NCBI RefSeq assembly: GCF_009826935.1
Contig: NZ_WUMN01000002.1
Span: forward strand, 186,001-250,000
Direction of reading: 5' to 3'
Length of the DNA: 64,000 bases
Source: Flavobacterium sp. Sd200
GTDB lineage: Bacteria > Bacteroidota > Bacteroidia > Flavobacteriales > Flavobacteriaceae
Shown here piece after piece: positions 22,481 through 30,284 of this stretch. The notes beneath the pieces were generated by a model. That model was given only the letters and a program-made list of their open reading frames with translations, had not been told where the DNA came from and did not search any database. The translations under genes were made by a program, and so were the position numbers. Within the stretch, counting starts at the first letter, position 1, and each line of letters opens with the position of its first letter.

Positions 22481-24514
22481 TTATGTTACAACAGGAAACC
22501 GAACACTTATTGTTGCCCCTGCCCCCGGAGCCGACTCTATATCTAATTTACCGCCCAAGGCTTCGCTCCTTTTTTTAAGATTTTTCAGACCTATACCCTC
22601 TGCAGCTATAGCAGTATTAAAGCCAACACCGTCATCAGAAATACTCATTGCTATAAATCCATCATCCTGTTTTATAATAACAACAACATTTTTTGCCTGA
22701 GAGTATTTATTTACGTTTTGAAGCACCTCCTGTATAATCCTGTACACATTTACTTTGTGCGTATTTGGCAATAGCTCCCAATTTATTTTGGTATCTATCT
22801 CTGCATCAAATCTGGTATTGAAATTATTTTTTTGAGATGTTATCATATACTCCAATATACTCTCAAAACTTTTATCCTGATTAAAAGCTATATTTCTGCT
22901 AAGGTCATGCGATACCGCCCTTATCTCAGTTTCTATATGCTGAAGCTCTTTAATGTAGCCTTTTCTTTCTTCAATGGTTTTTTCGTCGGTCTTTTTATTG
23001 GTAAACTCAAGATTAAGCCTCACAGCATAGATATTATTTAAAATACCGTCATGAAGTTCCATAGCAATACGGTTTTTCTCTTCAGCACGGGCCCCTTCTA
23101 CCTGCCCCTGCTGTTCAAACATAAGCATGTATATTTCTTCATTCGCTTTTTGCTGTTCCTGTATGTGCAATAGTTCTTTATTGCGCGAATTAAGATAGTA
23201 AATAATAAATATAGCCGCCACAAACAACAGCACAATTACCGACACACCTATTATAAAGGTATTTTTACGGGCCAGTGCTTCCTTCTCAACTACCAGCCTG
23301 TCGGTTTCATACTCGATCCGGGCAAACCTGTTTCTGTTTAATTTAGCTTTCTGCTGAAGGCTGTCGTTTAGCTGTATGTATTTTTCAGAATAGTAGCTGC
23401 TTTGGGTTTTATCTACATCTGCAAGCATCTTCAAACAGGTAAGCCTGTCGGTACTGCTGTTTATAGTATTTGCATCCCTATAAGCCCTTTGTAAATATTC
23501 AATGCCCTTAAGAGTGTCTTTTACTGCTATATAATACTCGCCAATGTATATGCGGCTTGAAACCATACCCGGCATATTATTAAGGCTATCCCTTATTCTT
23601 AACGACTGAAAAAACATAGTTGGCAAATCAGAATAATTGCCCTGCTTAAACTTAGCATAAGCCAAATTACTCAAAAGCTTTGCATATAAATTTGGGCTCG
23701 TTTTTTTTACATGACTAAACTCAATCCCCTCTTTAGATATTTGTATAGCCTTGTCATACTGTTTCATTTTTACATAAATGCGCCCCATGTTATTATAACA
23801 GGAGGCTCTGTAGGCATCTATAACGTCTACACTATAGCCTTCAGCTTTAAATTTTTCGATCTGCTCAAGGGCAAGCTTAAAATATTTAATTGCATCTGCA
23901 TTATTATCCTGCCCGTCAAGCGCATTTGCAATAAGATTATAACAATTATAAATCTCTGTATTTACCTTTTGTTCCTGTAATTCGCGCAAGGCTTTAAAAG
24001 CTTCGGTCTCACAAAGCACAAACTCGCCAATATCATAATAAATGTAGGCCTTGTAAAGTATAATACGCCCAAGATCGGGGTCATTTAACTTTGCATATAA
24101 TTTCTCAGCATGCTTGTAGGCAGCAAAAGCACTGTCTTGGGAAGTATTTTCATAATAAGATATACCCGATATATACAATGCCCTGGCCATGCTGATACTA
24201 TCATTGGCATCAGTAGCAAGAGAAAGGCTTTTTTTGCTTACTGCAATAGCCTTGTTGTATTTACTTAAATAATAATAATTAAGTGCTGTTTTATTAAGCG
24301 CCTGTCTTGAAACACTATCATTTTTAAAATCTGATAACAGTACATAAGCAGAGTCAAGATAGGCCTCTTTTAATGAGTCTTCAAGCGCGGCGGAAGAGCC
24401 TTTTTCTAAAAAACCGTCTATTTTTTTAAAAGCGGCATTTTCTGCAGACCGCTTGCAGGAAGAGACGATTATTAAAATAAGCGTCAAAAAAAATACGTGA
24501 CGGTATATATTCAA
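22481..24514 (-). CDS. TPR-containing sensor histidine kinase (HisKA_3 type)
   Basis: 677 residues. An N-terminal lipoprotein-like signal (LILIIVSSC) precedes a long helical TPR region (about 60-390; e.g. ALYISGISYYENTSQDSAFA). One membrane span (about 418-441), a coiled segment, then the HisKA_3 motif EEKNRIAMELHDG with phosphoacceptor His488 follow. The HATPase_c domain has N-box Asn600 (QEVLQNVNKYSQ), SISDDGVGF and GIGLKNLKKR. It would sense through periplasmic TPRs and phosphorylate a NarL-type regulator, most simply the one at 26127-26795. A perfect 17-bp hairpin begins 3 bases upstream of its start codon. Confidence 0.93.
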   Translation of the reverse strand: MNIYRHVFFLTLILIIVSSCKRSAENAAFKKIDGFLEKGSSAALEDSLKEAYLDSAYVLLSDFKNDSVSRQALNKTALNYYYLSKYNKAIAVSKKSLSLATDANDSISMARALYISGISYYENTSQDSAFAAYKHAEKLYAKLNDPDLGRIILYKAYIYYDIGEFVLCETEAFKALRELQEQKVNTEIYNCYNLIANALDGQDNNADAIKYFKLALEQIEKFKAEGYSVDVIDAYRASCYNNMGRIYVKMKQYDKAIQISKEGIEFSHVKKTSPNLYAKLLSNLAYAKFKQGNYSDLPTMFFQSLRIRDSLNNMPGMVSSRIYIGEYYIAVKDTLKGIEYLQRAYRDANTINSSTDRLTCLKMLADVDKTQSSYYSEKYIQLNDSLQQKAKLNRNRFARIEYETDRLVVEKEALARKNTFIIGVSVIVLLFVAAIFIIYYLNSRNKELLHIQEQQKANEEIYMLMFEQQGQVEGARAEEKNRIAMELHDGILNNIYAVRLNLEFTNKKTDEKTIEERKGYIKELQHIETEIRAVSHDLSRNIAFNQDKSFESILEYMITSQKNNFNTRFDAEIDTKINWELLPNTHKVNVYRIIQEVLQNVNKYSQAKNVVVIIKQDDGFIAMSISDDGVGFNTAIAAEGIGLKNLKKRSEALGGKLDIESAPGAGATISVRFPVVT

Positions 24515-24516
24515 AA

Positions 24517-24554
24517 TTTTTGAGGCAATAGTATTTGTACTATTGCCTCAAAAA
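24517..24554 (-). promoter_or_regulatory. 17-bp perfect hairpin directly upstream of the kinase start
   Basis: TTTTTGAGGCAATAGTA (24517-24533), four-base loop, exact complement (24538-24554). Lying between the tiny lipoprotein stop (24580) and the kinase ATG (24512-24514), it can terminate lipoprotein transcription and would also mask the kinase initiation region in a read-through transcript. Confidence 0.7.
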
Positions 24555-24579
24555 TATATAATTTTATGTTAACTGCCAA

Positions 24580-24753
24580 TTATAACCTTGGACCAGTTGG
24601 TTTTGGAAGATCTACATCGCCAGGACCCGGTTTAGTAAAATCATCTGCAGATGTACTTTTTGTAGTTTCTAATGCGCTGTCATCAGTTGAGCAAGAAGTT
24701 GATGCGAAGCTAACAAGAGCAACAAGGCCTAAAGAAAAGATAAATTTTTTCAT
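24580..24753 (-). CDS. tiny exported lipoprotein-like protein
   Basis: 57 residues, minus strand, ATG at 24751-24753, TAA at 24580-24582. It begins MKKFIFSLGLVALVSFASTS and has a Cys at position 21 followed by STDD, so the signal-peptide/lipobox pattern is good. The short mature part is acidic and Pro/Gly-rich (DDFTKPGPGDVDLPKP). Not recognised as a family. Placed 65 bases upstream of the TPR kinase gene, on the same strand, it may be a ligand or accessory for the kinase's periplasmic domain. That link is inferred from position only. Confidence 0.7.
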   Translation of the reverse strand: MKKFIFSLGLVALVSFASTSCSTDDSALETTKSTSADDFTKPGPGDVDLPKPTGPRL

Positions 24754-25185
24754 GATGTAGTAAATTTTTTAGTAATGATGTATTTTTCTGAATATTTATT
24801 TTTTAGCTAAACGGTCGCGTTTACCGTTTGTTTCTGAAGCAAAACTAATTACAAAAAAACACGAAACACTAATCTTTTAAGGCTGTTTAGTAAAAAGACA
24901 CTCTACATGAGTAACTCGACCGATTTGAGTGGTAAAATGTAAAAAATAAATACAGAGATAAAATTGTATTTATTTACCCAATTTTCAAAACACAGAAAAT
25001 CAGATTTATTTAACAGAAATTTAAGTTATATAATAACTTGCTTTTTATAACAGTGCTATAAAAAGCGTCTTAATACTGATCTAAATCCAAAATACCATCA
25101 GCAATAAATTATTTATAATTTATTTATTCAAACGTAACATTATCATTGAACACACTCCTGATTATGTTTATTTTACCCTTTTTCT
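24754..25185. other. 432-base gap without a gene
   Basis: AT-rich. Contains the leader of the tiny lipoprotein gene, with a small hairpin (AAACGGT/ACCGTTT, 24809-24829), and a 10-bp hairpin GCTTTTTATA/TATAAAAAGC (25040-25066) downstream of the LytTR gene that could end its transcript. No coding frame is convincing. Confidence 0.6.
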
Positions 25186-26022
25186 TTACAAATACTCCGG
25201 CGCTATCTGCCTTATAATGGTTTCAACATTATCTTTAAAAGTCTTCGAAAACGAAACCGAGATCTCATTATTATCCAAATAACATAACGATTTGCCTGTA
25301 TTGATTCGCGACACATAGTTGCTATTTACTATATAGCTATTGTGTATGCGGTAAAAAAAAGACGGCAGGTTATTTTCGTAATGCTTTAGGGTTTTATAAG
25401 CTGTTAACTTCTTACCGTTTTGCAAATGAAAATCAGTTGTATTGTTATCTGCCTGTAAATAAACAACATCGCGTAGTGCTATAAACTGATAATCGCCATA
25501 CGATTTTATACAAATTTGAATATCAACTTCCGATTTTTGTACCTCGGCAGTATTCCTTGCATAATCAGCTTCCTCATTTAGCAACGCCTTCTTTTCTCTC
25601 TCTGTATTTATTGGCTTTACCGATTGTTTATTATCATATTGTGGCCAAAGCACCTGTTTTTTAAACCTGTAAAGGCATTTAATAAATGCAGGAGACGTAA
25701 AAGGTTTTTGTAAATAATCAAAAACTCCATGCTTTATTGCCTCATATGCAAAGTTTTGGGTATCTGCCAATACTATAAAATAAGGCAATACGTTTATATA
25801 CCTGTATAATTCGGTAATTACAAAAAAGGGAAAGTTTGATTTACTTTTAGAATCTATGGTCAGGAAAACAAGTTGCGGTTGTGTTTCAAGGATTTTATCT
25901 ACCGCATCGCTATCAGTAAAAACTGTGCCTATACAATAAAAGTCAGGAAATTCATCCAGCCACTCCAGTGTGTCTTTCGCATTTCCCTCGTCATTATCTA
26001 CAACAAGATATGAATACTGCAC
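25186..26022 (-). CDS. LytTR-family DNA-binding protein with degenerate receiver domain
   Basis: 278 residues. The N-terminal receiver-like domain (1-120) keeps acidic residues at the start (VVDNDEG, 8-14) and Lys106 (LQKPF). The phosphoacceptor position at the end of beta3 is Thr55 (LVFLTID), where active relatives have Asp, and the Thr/Ser of beta4 is Ala (IVLAD). The C-terminal LytTR domain (about 170-278; FIALRDVVYLQADNNTTDFH, IHNSYIVNSNYVSRI) should bind DNA. It is therefore likely to work without phosphorylation. Divergent to the NarL-type regulator at 26127. Confidence 0.88.
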   Translation of the reverse strand: MQYSYLVVDNDEGNAKDTLEWLDEFPDFYCIGTVFTDSDAVDKILETQPQLVFLTIDSKSKSNFPFFVITELYRYINVLPYFIVLADTQNFAYEAIKHGVFDYLQKPFTSPAFIKCLYRFKKQVLWPQYDNKQSVKPINTEREKKALLNEEADYARNTAEVQKSEVDIQICIKSYGDYQFIALRDVVYLQADNNTTDFHLQNGKKLTAYKTLKHYENNLPSFFYRIHNSYIVNSNYVSRINTGKSLCYLDNNEISVSFSKTFKDNVETIIRQIAPEYL

Positions 26023-26126
26023 AAGTTACTATTAAAATAAAATTAAGGCAATATAAACAATTTAATTCACTAATTTTACAACAAAGGACGTAATTTATTA
26101 ACCCCCCGGAATATTGTCCCTTATTT

Positions 26127-26795
26127 ATGATCAAAGAAATAAATGTTTTAATCGTCGACGATCACCCAATGACGGTTAACGGATATATCAATGTCCTTTC
26201 TGACGAGGAGTTTGAAGGACACAGGCTAATTTTTACCAAAGCCCTGGATTGCAAACAGGCTTACGATCTTATTACAGATACCGCCAACTCCTTTAATATA
26301 GCATATCTTGACCTTAGTTTACCTCCGTATCCGGAAAAAAATATAATGTCCGGCATAGACATAGGTAAACTGTTGCGCGAAAAAATGCCCGATTGCCTTA
26401 TTGTTTTTCTTACCATGCACAGCGAAGCTACTTTGGTAGAAAGGCTTTTAAAGGAAATAAACCCACAAGGCATTTTGTGTAAAAGCGACATAGATATTGA
26501 TGAGTTTTTGAATGCCTTTAAAATTGTATTTTCAGGAGACACTTATTTGAGCAGCAAAATTGTAAAGTCGCTTAAAGACCGTGTGTTTGACAATTACAAA
26601 CTTGACAATTATGACAAGCAGATACTCATGCGCCTTTCTGAGGGAATATTGACAAAAAACATTCCTAACTACGTACCTTTATCATTACAGGATATTGAGC
26701 TGCGAAAAGCACGCATGAAAAACATGCTGTTGCAGGGCAAAGGAGGTAACGAAGAAGAACTTGTGGAAGCCATTAAAAAACTCGGAATTTTATAA
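26127..26795 (+). CDS. response regulator with divergent LuxR/NarL-type output
   Basis: 222 residues. The receiver domain (about 5-130) is complete: DD at 11-12, Asp62 (YLDLSLP), Thr96 and Lys119 (CKSD). The output half (about 150-215) keeps the spacing of a GerE HTH (KQILMRLSEGILTKNIPNYV, SLQDIELRKARMKNML), but the recognition helix lacks the usual TVxxHxxNI pattern. It is the natural partner of the HisKA_3 kinase at 22481, since no other NarL-type regulator is visible. The stop codon overlaps the convergent anmK by 6 bases. Confidence 0.87.
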   Translation: MIKEINVLIVDDHPMTVNGYINVLSDEEFEGHRLIFTKALDCKQAYDLITDTANSFNIAYLDLSLPPYPEKNIMSGIDIGKLLREKMPDCLIVFLTMHSEATLVERLLKEINPQGILCKSDIDIDEFLNAFKIVFSGDTYLSSKIVKSLKDRVFDNYKLDNYDKQILMRLSEGILTKNIPNYVPLSLQDIELRKARMKNMLLQGKGGNEEELVEAIKKLGIL

Positions 26796-27866
26796 ACCTT
26801 TATATATAACACCCCCGGTGTGATCATGGGGTGCACCTGTAACACTCCCCAATACATTTATTTCGCCTCTAAGTTTGAGCACACCTAACAAGGCAAATAT
26901 AAGAGCCTCCTTATATTGTATGGTCTTATCGTCGGGCACAACAATATTTGTATTGGGTAAAAGTTGAGCTAAACGGTTTATTAAAAGAGCATTGTATGCG
27001 CCGCCGCCCGTTATAAACAGGCTTGCGGAAACACTTTTACTGTTCACAACATTAGCAATTTGTACCGCCACATGCTCTGTAAAAGTAGCTAGTTTGTCTT
27101 GTGGACTTATGTTATAATTCTCTATAAGTGGCAGTACAGTTTGTTTTACAAATTCAAAACCTAACGATTTAGGATAAGGTTGTGCATAAAATTCAAGAGC
27201 ATTAAGTTGTGATAAAAGAACAGGGTTTATAACACCAGATGCTGCAATACTGCCGCCATTGTCATATTCATGCCCCAGCACATTTGCATAATAGTTAAGT
27301 ACCGTGTTAACAGGGCAAATATCAAACGCAATACGGCAGTTATCTTCTTCGAAAGATATATTGCTAAATCCGCCTAAATTGAGGCAATATTTATAGTCCG
27401 CAAATAGCAGCCTGTCTCCTATTGGCACAAGCGGCGCACCCTGACCACCAAGCAATACGTCGGCCACCCTAAAATCGCACACTACGGTTTTGCCCGTCAA
27501 ATCAGCAATTTGCGGCAGGTTCCCAATTTGCAGCGTAATACCGTCATGAGGTCGGTGCAATATGGTATGCCCATGCGAACACACAGCGTCAAGCCCTTCA
27601 ATATTATGTTGTTCGATGAAGCCGTTTATAAAACCGGCAAGCAGTTCAGTATAATTTTTATTCAGTTCCTTTAACTGTTCCTCATTAAATTCAATAGCCT
27701 GCTTAAGCGTTTGCACCCACTGAGAAGTATATGCTATGGTTTGGGCTTCTAAAATTTGATAGTTCCAAACATTGTTTTTAACAGTAAGAATAATATGGGC
27801 AATATCGGTTCCGTCTAACGATGTTCCGCTCATTACTCCTAAAACGTTGTAGCTTTCTTTAATCAT
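26790..27866 (-). CDS. anmK: anhydro-N-acetylmuramic acid kinase
   Basis: 358 residues, usual size. The ATP-binding GVMSGTSLDGTD is at the N-terminus, with SHGHTILHRP, LQIGNLPQIADLTGKTVVCD and LNLGGFSNIS, and the C-terminal sugar-kinase-type ITGGGAYNALL. AnmK phosphorylates and opens 1,6-anhydro-MurNAc to MurNAc-6-P in peptidoglycan recycling in the cytosol. Divergent from the acyl-CoA dehydrogenase gene. It overlaps the upstream-convergent response regulator tail by 6 bases. Confidence 0.96.
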   Translation of the reverse strand: MIKESYNVLGVMSGTSLDGTDIAHIILTVKNNVWNYQILEAQTIAYTSQWVQTLKQAIEFNEEQLKELNKNYTELLAGFINGFIEQHNIEGLDAVCSHGHTILHRPHDGITLQIGNLPQIADLTGKTVVCDFRVADVLLGGQGAPLVPIGDRLLFADYKYCLNLGGFSNISFEEDNCRIAFDICPVNTVLNYYANVLGHEYDNGGSIAASGVINPVLLSQLNALEFYAQPYPKSLGFEFVKQTVLPLIENYNISPQDKLATFTEHVAVQIANVVNSKSVSASLFITGGGAYNALLINRLAQLLPNTNIVVPDDKTIQYKEALIFALLGVLKLRGEINVLGSVTGAPHDHTGGVIYKGL

Positions 27867-27887
27867 GTGCTAAAATTAATCATTCAT

Positions 27888-27919
27888 TTTGAAAAATCAG
27901 CATTAAATAACTACATTTG
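27888..27919 (+). promoter_or_regulatory. promoter of the acyl-CoA dehydrogenase gene
   Basis: TTTG (27888-27891), 20-base spacer, TACATTTG (27912-27919). It is a consensus Bacteroidetes promoter, placed so that only the ATG at 27953, not an earlier in-frame start at 27917, lies within the transcript. Confidence 0.8.
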
Positions 27920-27952
27920 GGAGTAATAAAACAAAAAACCAAATTATTAATT

Positions 27953-29095
27953 ATGGATTTCAAACTTACCGAAGAGCACCTGATGATACAGCAGGCCGCC
28001 CGAGATTTTGCCCAGGCAGAGTTGCTGCCGGGAGTTATAGAGCGCGACGAAAAACAGATCTTCCCGGCGGAACAAATTAAAAAAATGGGCGAACTGGGCT
28101 TTATGGGCATGATGGTAGACCCAAAATATGGCGGCAGCGGCCTGGATACTATTTCTTATGTGCTGGCTATGGAAGAAATATCTAAAGTAGATGCCTCCGC
28201 ATCGGTAGTTATGTCTGTAAACAATTCGCTTGTATGTTGGGGGCTGCAGGCCTTTGGCACTGAAGAGCAAAAACAAAAATATCTTACCCGTCTTGCCACA
28301 GGCGAAATTATAGGGGCATTTTGCCTTAGTGAACCCGAAGCTGGCAGCGATGCAACATCGCAAAAAACTACAGCCGTAGATATGGGAGATCATTATATTG
28401 TTAACGGCACAAAAAACTGGATAACAAATGGAGGTACTGCCGATGTATATCTTGTTATTGCCCAAACTCATGCCGAGAAAAAACACCATGGCATTAATGC
28501 ACTTATTTTAGAAAAAGGCATGCCGGGTTTTGAAATAGGCCCTAAAGAACAAAAACTGGGCATACGTGGCAGCGACACACATTCGCTAATGTTTACTGAT
28601 GTTAAAGTCCCTAAAGAAAACCGCATTGGCGAAGATGGCTTTGGTTTTAAATTTGCCATGAAAACCCTTGCCGGAGGCCGCATTGGTATAGCATCTCAGG
28701 CACTGGGCATAGCATCGGGCGCATATGAGCTGGCTTTAAAATACAGCAAAGAGCGCAAAGCTTTTGGCACCGAGATTTGCAACCATCAGGCTATTGCATT
28801 TAAACTTGCAGATATGTATGTAAACATAGAAGCCTCAAGGCATCTTTGCCTTAAAGCCGCCTGGGATAAAGACAACCATTTAAATTATGACATTAGCGGC
28901 GCTATGGCCAAACTTTTTGCTTCGCAAACTGCTATGGACGTAAGTATAGAAGCAGTACAGATACATGGTGGCAATGGCTATGTAAAAGAATATCATGTAG
29001 AACGTTTTATGCGTGATGCCAAGATAACCCAGATATATGAGGGAACATCTGAAATACAAAAAATTGTAATTTCGCGTTCCCTTATAAATTCCTGA
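27953..29095 (+). CDS. acyl-CoA dehydrogenase
   Basis: 380 residues from the ATG at 27953 (MDFKLTEEHLM), chosen because the promoter overlaps the longer alternative. It has the three-part fold of the family: N-terminal helices, the beta region (GAFCLSEPEAGSDATSQKTT; YIVNGTKNWITNGG), and the C-terminal helices with the catalytic Glu in IYEGTSEIQKI and the FAD-contact HGGNGYVKEY. It is an FAD enzyme removing two hydrogens from short- or medium-chain acyl-CoA in the cytosol (beta-oxidation or branched-chain amino-acid breakdown). A terminator follows directly. Confidence 0.95.
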   Translation: MDFKLTEEHLMIQQAARDFAQAELLPGVIERDEKQIFPAEQIKKMGELGFMGMMVDPKYGGSGLDTISYVLAMEEISKVDASASVVMSVNNSLVCWGLQAFGTEEQKQKYLTRLATGEIIGAFCLSEPEAGSDATSQKTTAVDMGDHYIVNGTKNWITNGGTADVYLVIAQTHAEKKHHGINALILEKGMPGFEIGPKEQKLGIRGSDTHSLMFTDVKVPKENRIGEDGFGFKFAMKTLAGGRIGIASQALGIASGAYELALKYSKERKAFGTEICNHQAIAFKLADMYVNIEASRHLCLKAAWDKDNHLNYDISGAMAKLFASQTAMDVSIEAVQIHGGNGYVKEYHVERFMRDAKITQIYEGTSEIQKIVISRSLINS

Positions 29096-29101
29096 TAATC
29101 T

Positions 29102-29134
29102 AAAGCCCTGTTTTACAGGGCTTCTTCTTTTTTT
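29102..29134. terminator. terminator shared by convergent genes
   Basis: Stem AAGCCCTGT / ACAGGGCTT (29103-29123) with a three-base loop, followed by a T-rich run; it also contains the stop codon of the minus-strand gene. Confidence 0.75.
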
Positions 29135-29469
29135 ACAAGCAAACTTATTTGCCTGAAAACATCTTTAAACTTTTTTACAATAGCACCCTTAGTACGATCA
29201 AGATCTATTATAAAAACATTGTCCGGTGTTTTTAAAGATGCATCCTGCTTGTTACCTATTGCAAAAACAAAAGGCAATTCGGGTCTATATACTCTTACCA
29301 TGTCTAAATGTTCAATCTCATCGTGCAAAAAAAATGCTATGGCATCATACTCCTCATCAGCATCGCTTTTATTTTTATACAGGAAAAATTCATATCCTTT
29401 TTTTATAGTACGAACGAGCATTTCGTAATAACCCAACTGGTTATCATAAACTAAAACTTTCTTCTTCAT
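29113..29469 (-). CDS. receiver-like (pseudo-receiver) single-domain protein
   Basis: 118 residues. The pattern KKKVLVYDNQLGYYEMLVRT, DAIAFFLHDE, LPFVFAIGN, NVFIIDLDRTKG resembles a stand-alone response-regulator receiver. The acidic pocket is reduced to Asp9, and no Asp lies at the end of beta3 (IAFFLHD: the Asp comes two residues too late). No output domain. Could be a degenerate CheY-like adaptor for one of the nearby kinases, or merely a Rossmann-like protein of unknown role. Confidence 0.6.
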   Translation of the reverse strand: MKKKVLVYDNQLGYYEMLVRTIKKGYEFFLYKNKSDADEEYDAIAFFLHDEIEHLDMVRVYRPELPFVFAIGNKQDASLKTPDNVFIIDLDRTKGAIVKKFKDVFRQISLLVKKEEAL

Positions 29470-29863
29470 AACGGTTTATTTTTAGGGGAATTACAATTAC
29501 AATATTTAAAATTTGATTATTAAATAATAACTATATATTTATAATTTATTTGTCTTTTAACGGTTAAACTGAACATTATATCGAATAATTGTGACACGCG
29601 TTTTGCCAGCGGATTTTTGTTTTATACATTTATCCAAGTAAACACAAATACAACAATATCAGCAGGCTTGCTTATTTGCTTGCAAAAACTAAAACTGAAT
29701 ATACATGTTTAGCAATGCAATGAGTAGAGTAAGGTAATTATTGAAGGGCGAGTGAGCACAAATCGAATTTAAGCACAAAATCCTTAAACAATAGTTATAA
29801 ATAAATTAATTAAATTGTAATAAAACGCATCTCCACCCCAGACTAAAAAACACCACTAAAATC
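29470..29863. other. 394-base gap without a gene
   Basis: AT-rich spacer between the divergent pseudo-receiver gene and the XRE regulator. No open frame, strong hairpin or consensus TAnnTTTG box was found close to either gene; it must hold both promoters. Confidence 0.5.
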
Positions 29864-30202
29864 ATGAATGTAATCGGACAAAGAATTAAAAAGTTAAGAG
29901 AAGAAAAAGGCATTACTCAGGACAGCATGGCTATACAGCTTGATGTTACACAAAGCAACTATGGCCGCCTTGAAAAAGACGACCGCAGGCTAAATGTGGT
30001 TAAACTTCTTAAAATCGTAAGGATACTAGATGTAAACATTATGTATCTTTTTAATGAGGTATTAGGCGAAGACCATGCACAAAGCACAGGGCTTAGCAAC
30101 ACCAATAAAGAAGTGTATGACATTTTAATTGAAAGCCTTAGAGCGGAGATACAGCATTTAAAAGACGAAGTTAACTTTTTAAGAGTAATTGTAAGAAGCT
30201 AA
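29864..30202 (+). CDS. XRE-family HTH regulator with C-terminal coiled coil
   Basis: 112 residues. The N-terminal XRE HTH (about 5-62; IKKLREEKGITQDSMAIQLD, VTQSNYGRLEKDDRRL) is followed by a linker and an amphipathic helix (about 83-110, LIESLRAEIQHLKDEVNFLR) suited to dimerisation. This short form is common in Flavobacteriaceae. It lies 82 bases upstream of the hybrid kinase in the same direction, so they may share regulation. DNA targets unknown. Confidence 0.88.
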   Translation: MNVIGQRIKKLREEKGITQDSMAIQLDVTQSNYGRLEKDDRRLNVVKLLKIVRILDVNIMYLFNEVLGEDHAQSTGLSNTNKEVYDILIESLRAEIQHLKDEVNFLRVIVRS

Positions 30203-30284
30203 ACACCCCTATTGCCCCCAAAACTGCTTATACTTAAACCACAGTTGTGCCGTTTAGTAATTATAATTGTGTATTTTTATAAGC

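Noticed and set aside
24566..24760. Plus-strand frame of 64 residues over the tiny lipoprotein gene
   Set aside because: The minus-strand frame has a signal peptide, lipobox and sensible composition; the plus-strand frame has none and is its mirror.
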